Shown here one piece after another: positions 1-5,298 of a DNA stretch of 5,388 nucleotides. A program made the translations under genes and the position numbers. This DNA is from Ruminococcus sp. UBA5884 (lineage in GTDB: Bacteria > Bacillota > Clostridia > Oscillospirales > Ruminococcaceae), in the NCBI GenBank assembly GCA_002431975.1, contig DJFA01000074.1, forward strand, positions 1 to 5,388, written 5' to 3'. The first letter of the stretch is position 1; each line of letters starts with the position of its first letter. The notes below the pieces were generated by a model. The model searched no databases and was not told where the DNA came from. It saw only the letters and a program-made list of their open reading frames with translations.

Positions 1-16
1 ACATTTATATTGTAAA

Positions 17-186
17 GCGTTGTTTTAACATAACGCCAATTCGACATCAGATAAAAACAATGAATTTTTTGTTTATTCTGTAGGGGCGAACTGTGTTCGC
101 CCGTTGAGGTATGCTATAAACCGAGCGGGCGAACACAGTTCGCCCCTACAAATTAATAACCATCGAATTTGCGTTGTTTTAACATA
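17..186. repeat. Composite palindromic intergenic repeat (MITE-like unit)
   Basis: This gene-free stretch lies just downstream of the lipid kinase stop codon. Its ends carry an exact 16-bp direct repeat, GCGTTGTTTTAACATA, at 17-32 and 171-186. Just inside is an imperfect inverted repeat: 32-44 (AACGCCAATTCGA) pairs with 163-175 (TCGAATTTGCGTT) with one mismatch in 13. At the centre is a long perfect GC-rich palindrome, listed separately. It has no coding capacity, and no transposase is near. Nested terminal repeats around a palindromic core resemble a miniature, non-autonomous mobile repeat, but no clear target-site duplication is visible, so the exact ends are uncertain. It could also be a REP-like structural element that affects the 3' end of the kinase transcript. 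Confidence 0.55.
79..150. repeat. Perfect 25-bp inverted repeat with self-complementary arms
   Basis: The arm at 79-103 is the exact reverse complement of the arm at 126-150, separated by 22 bp. Each arm is also a hairpin: in the left arm GGGCGAA (84-90) pairs with TTCGCCC (96-102) around the 5-nt loop CTGTG. The RNA or single strand can therefore fold either as one long stem or as two small hairpins. The arms are much more GC-rich than their surroundings. From memory, GTAGGGGCG...CGCCC palindromes occur in many intergenic copies in Clostridia; I could not verify that. No T-tract follows directly on either strand, so it is not a standard intrinsic terminator, though it may stabilise or end the kinase mRNA. 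Confidence 0.85.
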
Positions 187-196
187 GCATAAATTC

Positions 197-1135
197 TTAT
201 AAGCTTTTGAGTTCAGTGTTTATAATAAAATCGACTGCCTTCATATTGTCTTTGATTACTATTGTATGTTCACTGCCGCCAAATTCACCGTCAAGAGTCC
301 ATGGTATTTCAATTTCGGATTCTATTGAAAGTTCTGATGCTTTAAATGACACGATATAATCAGATTCTGAATTTTCTATATCCTGTTTCTTGCTGAGCAA
401 AGCTGTAATTACATTCTGGAACTCTATAAGGGTTTTAGGCTTTTTGATAAATGTTACTTCAAAAACACCGTCATTGAGCGAAACATTTGATGATGTTGAA
501 ATAAATCCTCCGACAGATGTTGAATTTGTAACCATTCCGAATACAAAATCATCTTCAACAATTTTTCCGTCATCATATGTTATTTTAAGATGGTATGAAG
601 TTTCAAGACTTTTTATTCTTTTCATTCCCTCAAGGATATATGCAGCATGGCCAAGCATATTCTTGAACTGCTGCGGAGTTTCATACACAACCTCAGTAAA
701 TGCACCGAATGCGGCAACATATGTGAAATAACGGTCATTAAAGCTGCATATGTCACAGCTGAATATGCTTCCATTGTTTATGCTCTCACAGGCTTCATCG
801 GGATTTTTGGGTATTCCGAGGCTTTTTGCGAAATCATTTGTAGTGCCTGTAGGAAGATAAAGCACAGGTATTCTGTATTCTGCTGACATTATCCCCTGTA
901 TGACTTCATTCATAGTTCCATCACCGCCTGAACAGACTATTATATCATATGTCTTTTCATTGCAGGCATTTTTCACCATATCGCAGGCATCAAGACGGCA
1001 CTGTGTAGGTCTTATTGTAACTTCATATCCTGCCTTTGTAATCTTGTCAATAACTGATATGAGATGAACTTTCAGAATATCTTTTCCGGTCTGTTTGCCT
1101 GAATAGGGATTGAATATAAAATATGCTTTTTTCAT
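197..1135 (-). CDS. Diacylglycerol kinase family lipid kinase (DagK/YegS type)
   Basis: This 312-residue protein belongs to the DAGK catalytic-domain family, soluble or membrane-associated enzymes that use ATP to phosphorylate diacylglycerol or a related lipid, typically recycling diacylglycerol to phosphatidate in Gram-positives. Visible motifs in order are NPYSGK (residues 9-14), the nucleotide-binding SGGDGTMNEV (69-78), PTGTTNDFAKSLGIP (95-109), GHAAYILEGMK (162-172), LNDGVFEV (220-227) and the catalytic LDGE (281-284). Length matches the usual 290-330. I start at the ATG at 1135 because GGAGGTG lies 8 nt upstream. A longer reading from 1159 would translate straight through that ribosome binding site. 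It is transcribed divergently from lysA from its own promoter and appears monocistronic. The exact lipid substrate cannot be read from sequence, so no gene symbol is given. Confidence 0.93.
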   Translation of the reverse strand: MKKAYFIFNPYSGKQTGKDILKVHLISVIDKITKAGYEVTIRPTQCRLDACDMVKNACNEKTYDIIVCSGGDGTMNEVIQGIMSAEYRIPVLYLPTGTTNDFAKSLGIPKNPDEACESINNGSIFSCDICSFNDRYFTYVAAFGAFTEVVYETPQQFKNMLGHAAYILEGMKRIKSLETSYHLKITYDDGKIVEDDFVFGMVTNSTSVGGFISTSSNVSLNDGVFEVTFIKKPKTLIEFQNVITALLSKKQDIENSESDYIVSFKASELSIESEIEIPWTLDGEFGGSEHTIVIKDNMKAVDFIINTELKSL

Positions 1136-1143
1136 TATGGGGA

Positions 1144-1150
1144 CACCTCC
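1144..1150 (-). promoter_or_regulatory. Ribosome binding site of the lipid kinase
   Basis: GGAGGTG on the minus strand, 8 nt before the ATG at 1135. It fixes the start, because the upstream in-frame ATG at 1159 would place this site inside the coding region. Confidence 0.85.
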
Positions 1151-1172
1151 GCTTAACATGGATTTTATTTTA

Positions 1173-1202
1173 ATTATATATTATTTCCGGCTTATATGTC
1201 AA
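1173..1202 (-). promoter_or_regulatory. Promoter of the lipid kinase gene
   Basis: On the minus strand TTGACA (1197-1202) is followed after 18 bp by TATAAT (1173-1178). Both are perfect matches to the housekeeping sigma-A hexamers. A start near 1166 would give a leader of about 30 nt ending at the GGAGGTG site. The perfect hexamers suggest strong or constitutive expression; I see no convincing operator. Confidence 0.8.
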
Positions 1203-1292
1203 GTGTACAGCATCAGAATAATCAACTGATTCCGGAAATTAAGGAAACTCATAAACAAACAATCTATCGAATTGCATTAATTTATGTTACGC

Positions 1293-1321
1293 TTGACAAA
1301 AAAGCCGATTTGTATTACAAT
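1293..1321 (+). promoter_or_regulatory. Promoter of lysA
   Basis: TTGACA (1293-1298), an optimal 17-bp spacer, then TACAAT (1316-1321). Transcription starting near 1328 would leave a leader of about 47 nt before the lysA ATG. That is far too short for a lysine riboswitch, and no such structure is visible, so lysA does not appear to be under L-box control here. A second TACAAT at 1332-1337 lacks a good -35 partner. Confidence 0.78.
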
Positions 1322-1374
1322 TTAAAGCAGATACAATGTCGAATTTTAAAGAAATGTGAGGAATATTATAGAGT

Positions 1375-2649
1375 ATGATTAAAAAACCATTTGTTACAAA
1401 GGAACAGATTGAGAAAATCGCAGAAACAATACCTACTCCTTTTCATATATACGATGAAAAAGGAATAAGGGAAAATGCCAGAAAGCTTATGAAAGCTTTT
1501 TCATGGAACAAAGGTTTCAAGGAATATTTTGCTGTAAAGGCTACTCCTAATCCGTTCATTCTTAAAATCCTTAAAGAAGAAGGCTGCGGCGTTGACTGTT
1601 CATCTCTCACAGAGCTTATGATGAGTGATGTATGCGGTTTCAGCGGTGAAAAACATGAAATCATGTTTTCTTCAAATGTCACTCCTGCTGAGGATTTCAA
1701 GCTTGCATATGACCTTGGAGCAATAATCAATCTTGATGACATAACTCATATAGATTTCCTTGAAAAAGTTGCCGGCATTCCTGAAACTATATGCTGCCGC
1801 TTCAATCCGGGCGGACTTTTTCAGATAGAAAGTCAGATAATGGATACTCCGGGCGATGCAAAATACGGCTTCACAAAGGAACAGCTCATTGAAGGTTTTA
1901 AAATCCTCAAATCAAAGGGAGTAAAGAATTTCGGTATCCATGCATTTCTTGCAAGCAATACCGTTTCAAATGACTATTATCCTGCACTTGCTGAAATTCT
2001 TTTCAAAACCGCTGTTGAACTCAAAGAACTTACCGGTGCTGATATAAAATTCATAAACCTTTCAGGCGGTGTAGGAATAGCATATAAGCCTGACCAGACT
2101 CCTAATGATATAATGGTTATAGGCGAAGGTGTCAGAAAAGCATTTGAAAAAATTCTTGTTCCTGCCGGAATGGGCGATGTTGCAATATTTACTGAACTTG
2201 GCAGATTCATGCTTGCTCCTTATGGTCATCTTATTGCAAAAGCTGTCCATGAAAAACATATCTATAAGGAATATATCGGTCTTGATGCCTGTTGTGTAAA
2301 CCTTATGCGTCCTGCAATGTACGGTGCATATCATCATATAACAGTACTCGGAAAGGAAAATGAACCGTGTGACCATAAATATGATGTTACAGGCGGTCTT
2401 TGCGAAAACAACGATAAATTTGCAATAGACAGAATGCTTCCTAAAATAGATATGGGCGATTATGTAGCAATACATGATGCAGGAGCTCATGGCTTTGCAA
2501 TGGGCTACAACTATAACGGAAAACTCCGTTCGGCTGAAGTTCTCCTTAAAGAAGACGGTTCTTTTGAGCTTATCAGACGAGCTGAAACTCCTAAGGATTA
2601 TTTTGCTACATTTGATTTCACTCATCTTTTTGATAAATACTGCAAATAA
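1375..2649 (+). CDS. lysA: Diaminopimelate decarboxylase
   Basis: This 424-residue fold-III PLP enzyme decarboxylates meso-2,6-diaminopimelate to L-lysine, the last step of lysine synthesis, in the cytoplasm. Residues 47-60 hold FKEYFAVKATPNPF-type sequence with the PLP lysine at K55. Further landmarks are GIHAFLASN (187-195), the glycine loop SGGVG (230-234), ELGR (274-277, the family's EPGR phosphate site), RPAMYGAYH (312-320), LCENND with the active-site cysteine C343 (342-347), and DAGAHGFAMGYNYNGKLRS (368-386). Several motifs differ from the E. coli or Bacillus type (ELGR for EPGR, GAH for GAY), but I recognise this combination from clostridial LysA proteins. The start is preceded by GAGGAA (1358-1363) at 11 nt, slightly long. 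It has its own promoter and is followed by a strong terminator, so it is probably monocistronic. Confidence 0.94.
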   Translation: MIKKPFVTKEQIEKIAETIPTPFHIYDEKGIRENARKLMKAFSWNKGFKEYFAVKATPNPFILKILKEEGCGVDCSSLTELMMSDVCGFSGEKHEIMFSSNVTPAEDFKLAYDLGAIINLDDITHIDFLEKVAGIPETICCRFNPGGLFQIESQIMDTPGDAKYGFTKEQLIEGFKILKSKGVKNFGIHAFLASNTVSNDYYPALAEILFKTAVELKELTGADIKFINLSGGVGIAYKPDQTPNDIMVIGEGVRKAFEKILVPAGMGDVAIFTELGRFMLAPYGHLIAKAVHEKHIYKEYIGLDACCVNLMRPAMYGAYHHITVLGKENEPCDHKYDVTGGLCENNDKFAIDRMLPKIDMGDYVAIHDAGAHGFAMGYNYNGKLRSAEVLLKEDGSFELIRRAETPKDYFATFDFTHLFDKYCK

Positions 2650-2668
2650 AACAGATTTAATATATTTT

Positions 2669-2700
2669 AAAAGGGCGGATATTCAAAATCCGCCCTTTTT
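2669..2700. terminator. Intrinsic terminator shared by lysA and the leu operon
   Basis: A perfect 12-bp inverted repeat, AAAAGGGCGGAT (2669-2680) and ATCCGCCCTTTT (2688-2699), encloses a 7-nt loop. The GC core is followed on the plus strand by a run of T (2696-2700), giving a clear lysA terminator 19 bp after its stop. On the minus strand the same hairpin, 15 bp beyond the leuB stop, is followed by TTTTAAAATATA, so it likely also ends the convergent leu transcript, with a weaker U-tract. Confidence 0.88.
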
Positions 2701-2715
2701 GCTATATGCTGATAG

Positions 2716-3789
2716 TTAGATTTTATTGCAGATAAGGTCGCCCATTTCAGAACAGCTTACCAGTTTCATTCCGTCACTCATTATATCAGCGGTTCTGTAT
2801 CCGTCTTCAAGTACAGAATCAACAGCCTTTTCAATTGCATCAGCACATTCAGGCATATCAAGTGAATATCTCATCATCATAGCTGCTGAAAGAACTGTTG
2901 CAAGTGGATTAGCCTTGTTCTGACCTGCAATATCAGGAGCTGAACCATGTATAGGCTCATAGAGTCCTGTTTTTGACTCTCCAAGGCTTGCACTTGGTAT
3001 CATTCCCAGTGAACCGGTAATCATGCTTGCTTCATCTGAAAGAATATCCCCGAAAAGATTTTCTGTCACGATAACATCAAACTGTGAAGGATTATGTACA
3101 AGCTGCATTGCACAGTTGTCAACAAGTATGTCATTATATTCAATATTCTTGTTTTCATCAGCGAGCTTATGCATAACCTCACGCCATAAACGTGATGAAT
3201 CGAGAACATTTGCCTTATCTACTGAATGAACTTTTCCTCTGCGTTTTCCAGCCATATCAAATGCAATTCTGCCTATGCGTTCAATTTCATAATCGCTGTA
3301 AGGCATGGTATCAACTGCTTTTTTAACGCCGTTTTCATCAATTGTTGTAGAACGTTCACCGAAATATGCACCTCCGATAAGTTCTCTTACAATAACGAGG
3401 TCAACACCATTTTTTGTAATTTCATCTTTGAGAGGGCATGCTCCTGAAAGAGCAGGAAATATTTTTGCCGGACGGATATTTGCAAAAAGTCCGAGAGCTT
3501 TTCTTATGCCGAGAAGTCCTTTTTCAGGTCTTTTGTCAGCCGGCAGACTATCCCATTTGTATCCGCCTACAGCACCTAAAAGCACACTGTCGGATTTAAG
3601 GCATACATCAACAGTTTCCTGCGGGAGCGGTACTCCTGTTTCATCTACTGCACAGCCTCCCATGAGAACATATGTATAATTGAAGCTGTGACTGAATTTT
3701 TCAGCGGTCTTGTTCATGACTTTGATTGCTTCGTCAACGATTTCAGGGCCTATTCCGTCGCCCTTTATAACTGCAATATTCTTGTTCAT
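2716..3789 (-). CDS. leuB: 3-isopropylmalate dehydrogenase
   Basis: This 357-residue cytoplasmic enzyme oxidises and decarboxylates (2R,3S)-3-isopropylmalate with NAD+ to 4-methyl-2-oxopentanoate, the third specific step of leucine synthesis. Visible features are GDGIGPE (10-16), the substrate-specificity loop with LLGIRK (92-97), the substrate arginines R96, R106 (NIRP) and R135 (VREL), Y142 in AYFGE, K192 in DKANVL, and metal-binding aspartates D224, D248 and D252, the last two in NLFGDILSDEAS. HGSAPDIAG (281-289) forms the cofactor loop. The LLGIRK segment separates it from isocitrate and tartrate dehydrogenases. Length is typical for LeuB. AAGGAG lies upstream, overlapping the end of orf159, whose stop is only 8 bp away, so the two are probably translationally coupled. 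It is the last gene of the operon. Confidence 0.96.
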   Translation of the reverse strand: MNKNIAVIKGDGIGPEIVDEAIKVMNKTAEKFSHSFNYTYVLMGGCAVDETGVPLPQETVDVCLKSDSVLLGAVGGYKWDSLPADKRPEKGLLGIRKALGLFANIRPAKIFPALSGACPLKDEITKNGVDLVIVRELIGGAYFGERSTTIDENGVKKAVDTMPYSDYEIERIGRIAFDMAGKRRGKVHSVDKANVLDSSRLWREVMHKLADENKNIEYNDILVDNCAMQLVHNPSQFDVIVTENLFGDILSDEASMITGSLGMIPSASLGESKTGLYEPIHGSAPDIAGQNKANPLATVLSAAMMMRYSLDMPECADAIEKAVDSVLEDGYRTADIMSDGMKLVSCSEMGDLICNKI

Positions 3790-3797
3790 TTAAAAAA

Positions 3798-4277
3798 TCA
3801 CTCCTTAATATAATTTTTTTCTTTGTCATCAAAATTGTCCCATGGACTTGAATCTGTATTCTCACCGATATACACAATTTCATTGTTTCTTATAATACAT
3901 ACAGGACAATCTATCGGACAGGCAAATTCAATCTGATATGCTGAAATATCATTGTTCTGAGGCTTTTCAATATTTATTGCAACACCTTCAATATAATCTC
4001 CAAGAACATTGTCGGCAGTGAGATTTTCAGGGCTGCAATCCTCATCATAATCATCTGAATACTGTTCATACATATCCTTAAAGAAATCTATGCATTTTTC
4101 CAGTATAAATTTGATTGTGCTGTCAGTAATAGAATTGAAATTATGAATACATTTTTCTGCATAGTTAATATATGTATTATCCTCAATGGTGACTATCATA
4201 TCAGCTTCAAAAAGAGTGCTGTAAAAATCGCCCTCATAATATCCGTCCATATCCTGAATATTTTTTATAAGACTAAT
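3798..4277 (-). CDS. Small acidic protein orf159, paralogue of orf164, probable ATT start
   Basis: I cannot name this protein. It is about 159 residues, acidic, with no signal peptide or membrane segment. It aligns along its length with the neighbouring orf164: shared positions include G12, EG (15-16), LF (22-23), KCI (42-44), N-NS, YIE (95-97), IE-P, DI--Y, EF and a late W146. Layout and the F..P/N.I.Y region recall DUF6985/DUF2004-like proteins, an unverified impression. Residues 120-127 read CPIDCPVC, a CX3CX2C cluster missing from the paralogue. The start is problematic: AGGAG (4286-4290) has ATT at 4275-4277 after 8 nt, and that start matches the paralogue's N-terminus. A GTG at 4284-4286 overlaps the ribosome binding site, and the first ATG (4248-4250) has no good site. 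Automated annotation would probably give 4286 or 4250. Its stop lies within the leuB leader. Confidence 0.75.
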   Translation of the reverse strand: MSLIKNIQDMDGYYEGDFYSTLFEADMIVTIEDNTYINYAEKCIHNFNSITDSTIKFILEKCIDFFKDMYEQYSDDYDEDCSPENLTADNVLGDYIEGVAINIEKPQNNDISAYQIEFACPIDCPVCIIRNNEIVYIGENTDSSPWDNFDDKEKNYIKE

Positions 4278-4285
4278 AAAAATCA

Positions 4286-4290
4286 CTCCT
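4286..4290 (-). promoter_or_regulatory. Ribosome binding site of orf159 (decides an ATT start)
   Basis: AGGAG on the minus strand, starting 2 bp after the orf164 stop codon. The codon at the right distance (8 nt) is ATT at 4275-4277. No ATG, GTG or TTG in this frame falls 5-13 nt downstream. The run AGGAGTGATTTTT (4278-4290) is repeated exactly at the leuB leader (3793-3805). Confidence 0.65.
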
Positions 4291-4292
4291 GT

Positions 4293-4787
4293 TTATGTCA
4301 GATTTGCACCGAGCACATAATTGCAGCCGTCATCATAATCTTCACACCATGCACCCATGCCGTTATATGTGCTTACATACATTATTTTATTATCCATTAT
4401 TACAACTTCCATTCCGTGTTCTTCCTCCCACGGAACATTAAATTCAAGGGAATATCCTGCAATATCGCTGTCGTCAGGTTCTTCGATTCCGAGAACAACA
4501 GGCTCAATATATTCAAGGATTGCTCTGCCGCTGATATCTTCAGGAATTTCAATTCCTTCATCTTCAAAATATTCTCTGAAATCGTTGCAGTACTTTATTA
4601 TATACACACAGAGTTCGTCAATAAGCTCATCACTCAATGAATTGAGGTTGTCAATGCATTTGTTGACATAATCTGTATCAGGTTCTTCCATATCAATAAA
4701 TACATCTGTCTGGGTATTGAAAAGCTTAAATTCAAATTTTCCTTCAAAACAGCCTGAAACATCGGATTTTCTGAAATCTGTAAGCAT
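4293..4787 (-). CDS. Small acidic protein orf164 within the leu operon
   Basis: The function is unknown. It is a 164-residue cytoplasmic-looking protein rich in Asp and Glu, without signal peptide or transmembrane segment. The N-terminal part (12-35) looks like short beta strands (GCFEGKFEFKLF), residues 38-75 look helical (DYVNKCIDNLNSLSDELIDE...), and the C-terminal part again looks beta (SLEFNVPWEEEHGMEVVIMDN, roughly 113-133). The PWEEEHGMEV stretch resembles DUF6985/DUF2004-type proteins, from memory only. I start at the ATG at 4787, with AAGGAG 6 nt upstream; a longer frame to 4832 would run back into leuD without its own site. The AAGGAG overlaps the leuD stop codon, so translation is probably coupled to leuD. 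It is a diverged tandem paralogue of orf159, the next gene downstream. Confidence 0.85.
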   Translation of the reverse strand: MLTDFRKSDVSGCFEGKFEFKLFNTQTDVFIDMEEPDTDYVNKCIDNLNSLSDELIDELCVYIIKYCNDFREYFEDEGIEIPEDISGRAILEYIEPVVLGIEEPDDSDIAGYSLEFNVPWEEEHGMEVVIMDNKIMYVSTYNGMGAWCEDYDDGCNYVLGANLT

Positions 4788-4793
4788 AGCGTT

Positions 4794-4799
4794 CTCCTT
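4794..4799 (-). promoter_or_regulatory. Ribosome binding site of orf164 overlapping the leuD stop
   Basis: AAGGAG on the minus strand shares bases with the TAA stop of leuD (4798-4800) and sits 6 nt before the ATG at 4787. It decides that start over the upstream ATG at 4832 and implies that ribosomes finishing leuD can reinitiate here. Confidence 0.82.
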
Positions 4800-5280
4800 A
4801 TTTTTTAAGTGATTTAAGCAGACCGCCGGCATTTATGATATCCTTGATAAATTCCGGGAATGGTTCTGCCTTATATGTTTCATTTCTGGTTATATTTGTG
4901 ATTATACCGGTATCAAAATCTATTTCTACTTCATCGCCGTCCTGAATTTTTTCAGAAGCTTCTCTGCATTCGAGTATCGGGAGGGCAGTATTTATTGAAT
5001 TTCTGTAAAAAATTCTTGCAAATGTGGAAGCTATAACGCATGATATGCCGCTTGCCTTGATTGCAATAGGAGCGTGTTCTCTTGATGAGCCGCAGCCGAA
5101 ATTTTCGCCTGCAACCATTATATCTCCCGGTTTTACTTTCTTTACAAAGTTGATATCGATATCCTCCATACAGTGTGAAGCGAGTTCCTTGTGGTCTGCC
5201 GTATTGAGATATCTTGCCGGAATTATAACATCTGTATCGATATTGTTTCCGTATTTATGTACTGTTCCAACTGCTTTCAT
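4798..5280 (-). CDS. leuD: 3-isopropylmalate dehydratase small subunit
   Basis: This 160-residue protein is the small (swivelling-domain) subunit of isopropylmalate isomerase, which with LeuC converts 2-isopropylmalate to 3-isopropylmalate in the second leucine-specific step. Diagnostic segments are NNIDTDVIIPARYL (12-25), the active-site loop NFGCGSSREHAP (60-71) and FARIFYRNSINTALPILE (87-104). It is the short form, about 160 residues, usual in clostridia and archaea and shorter than the roughly 200-residue enterobacterial LeuD. Short forms can include homoaconitase-type subunits, but leuC and leuB nearby favour leucine synthesis. A GGGGA-containing site (5291-5295) lies upstream of the ATG at 5280. 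It follows leuC by 18 bp and its stop overlaps the orf164 ribosome binding site. Confidence 0.95.
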   Translation of the reverse strand: MKAVGTVHKYGNNIDTDVIIPARYLNTADHKELASHCMEDIDINFVKKVKPGDIMVAGENFGCGSSREHAPIAIKASGISCVIASTFARIFYRNSINTALPILECREASEKIQDGDEVEIDFDTGIITNITRNETYKAEPFPEFIKDIINAGGLLKSLKK

Positions 5281-5298
5281 GATATATAAATCCCCTTT

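Noticed and set aside
55..74. AAACAA/TTGTTT hairpin as a terminator
   Set aside because: The stem is made almost wholly of A-T pairs and is too weak to be a convincing terminator, although T-rich sequence follows on the minus strand.
79..150. The large palindrome as the intrinsic terminator of the lipid kinase
   Set aside because: No T-tract directly follows it in the kinase's direction, and the repeat structure fits a mobile palindromic element better. An effect on mRNA ends is still possible.
79..150. A CRISPR array
   Set aside because: There are only two arms in inverted rather than direct orientation, with a single short spacer and no further units.
1136..1159. Upstream ATG giving the lipid kinase eight extra residues
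   Set aside because: The extension would encode the GGAGGTG ribosome binding site as protein, and the family begins at the MKKAYFIFNP segment.
1322..1374. Lysine riboswitch or T-box before lysA
   Set aside because: The leader is about 47 nt, too short for either class, and shows no L-box or T-box motif.
1196..1378. A 60-codon plus-strand reading frame overlapping the lysA start
   Set aside because: It begins inside the kinase promoter, has no ribosome binding site, spans the -35 and -10 of lysA, and its product resembles nothing I know. It is read-through of intergenic DNA.
3894..3917. orf159 as a radical-SAM enzyme because of CX3CX2C
   Set aside because: Radical-SAM proteins carry the motif near the N-terminus of a much larger barrel; this protein is about 159 residues with the motif near its C-terminus.
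4788..4832. Upstream ATG giving orf164 a 15-residue extension into leuD
   Set aside because: No ribosome binding site precedes it, while the ATG at 4787 has AAGGAG at ideal spacing and matches the paralogue's length.
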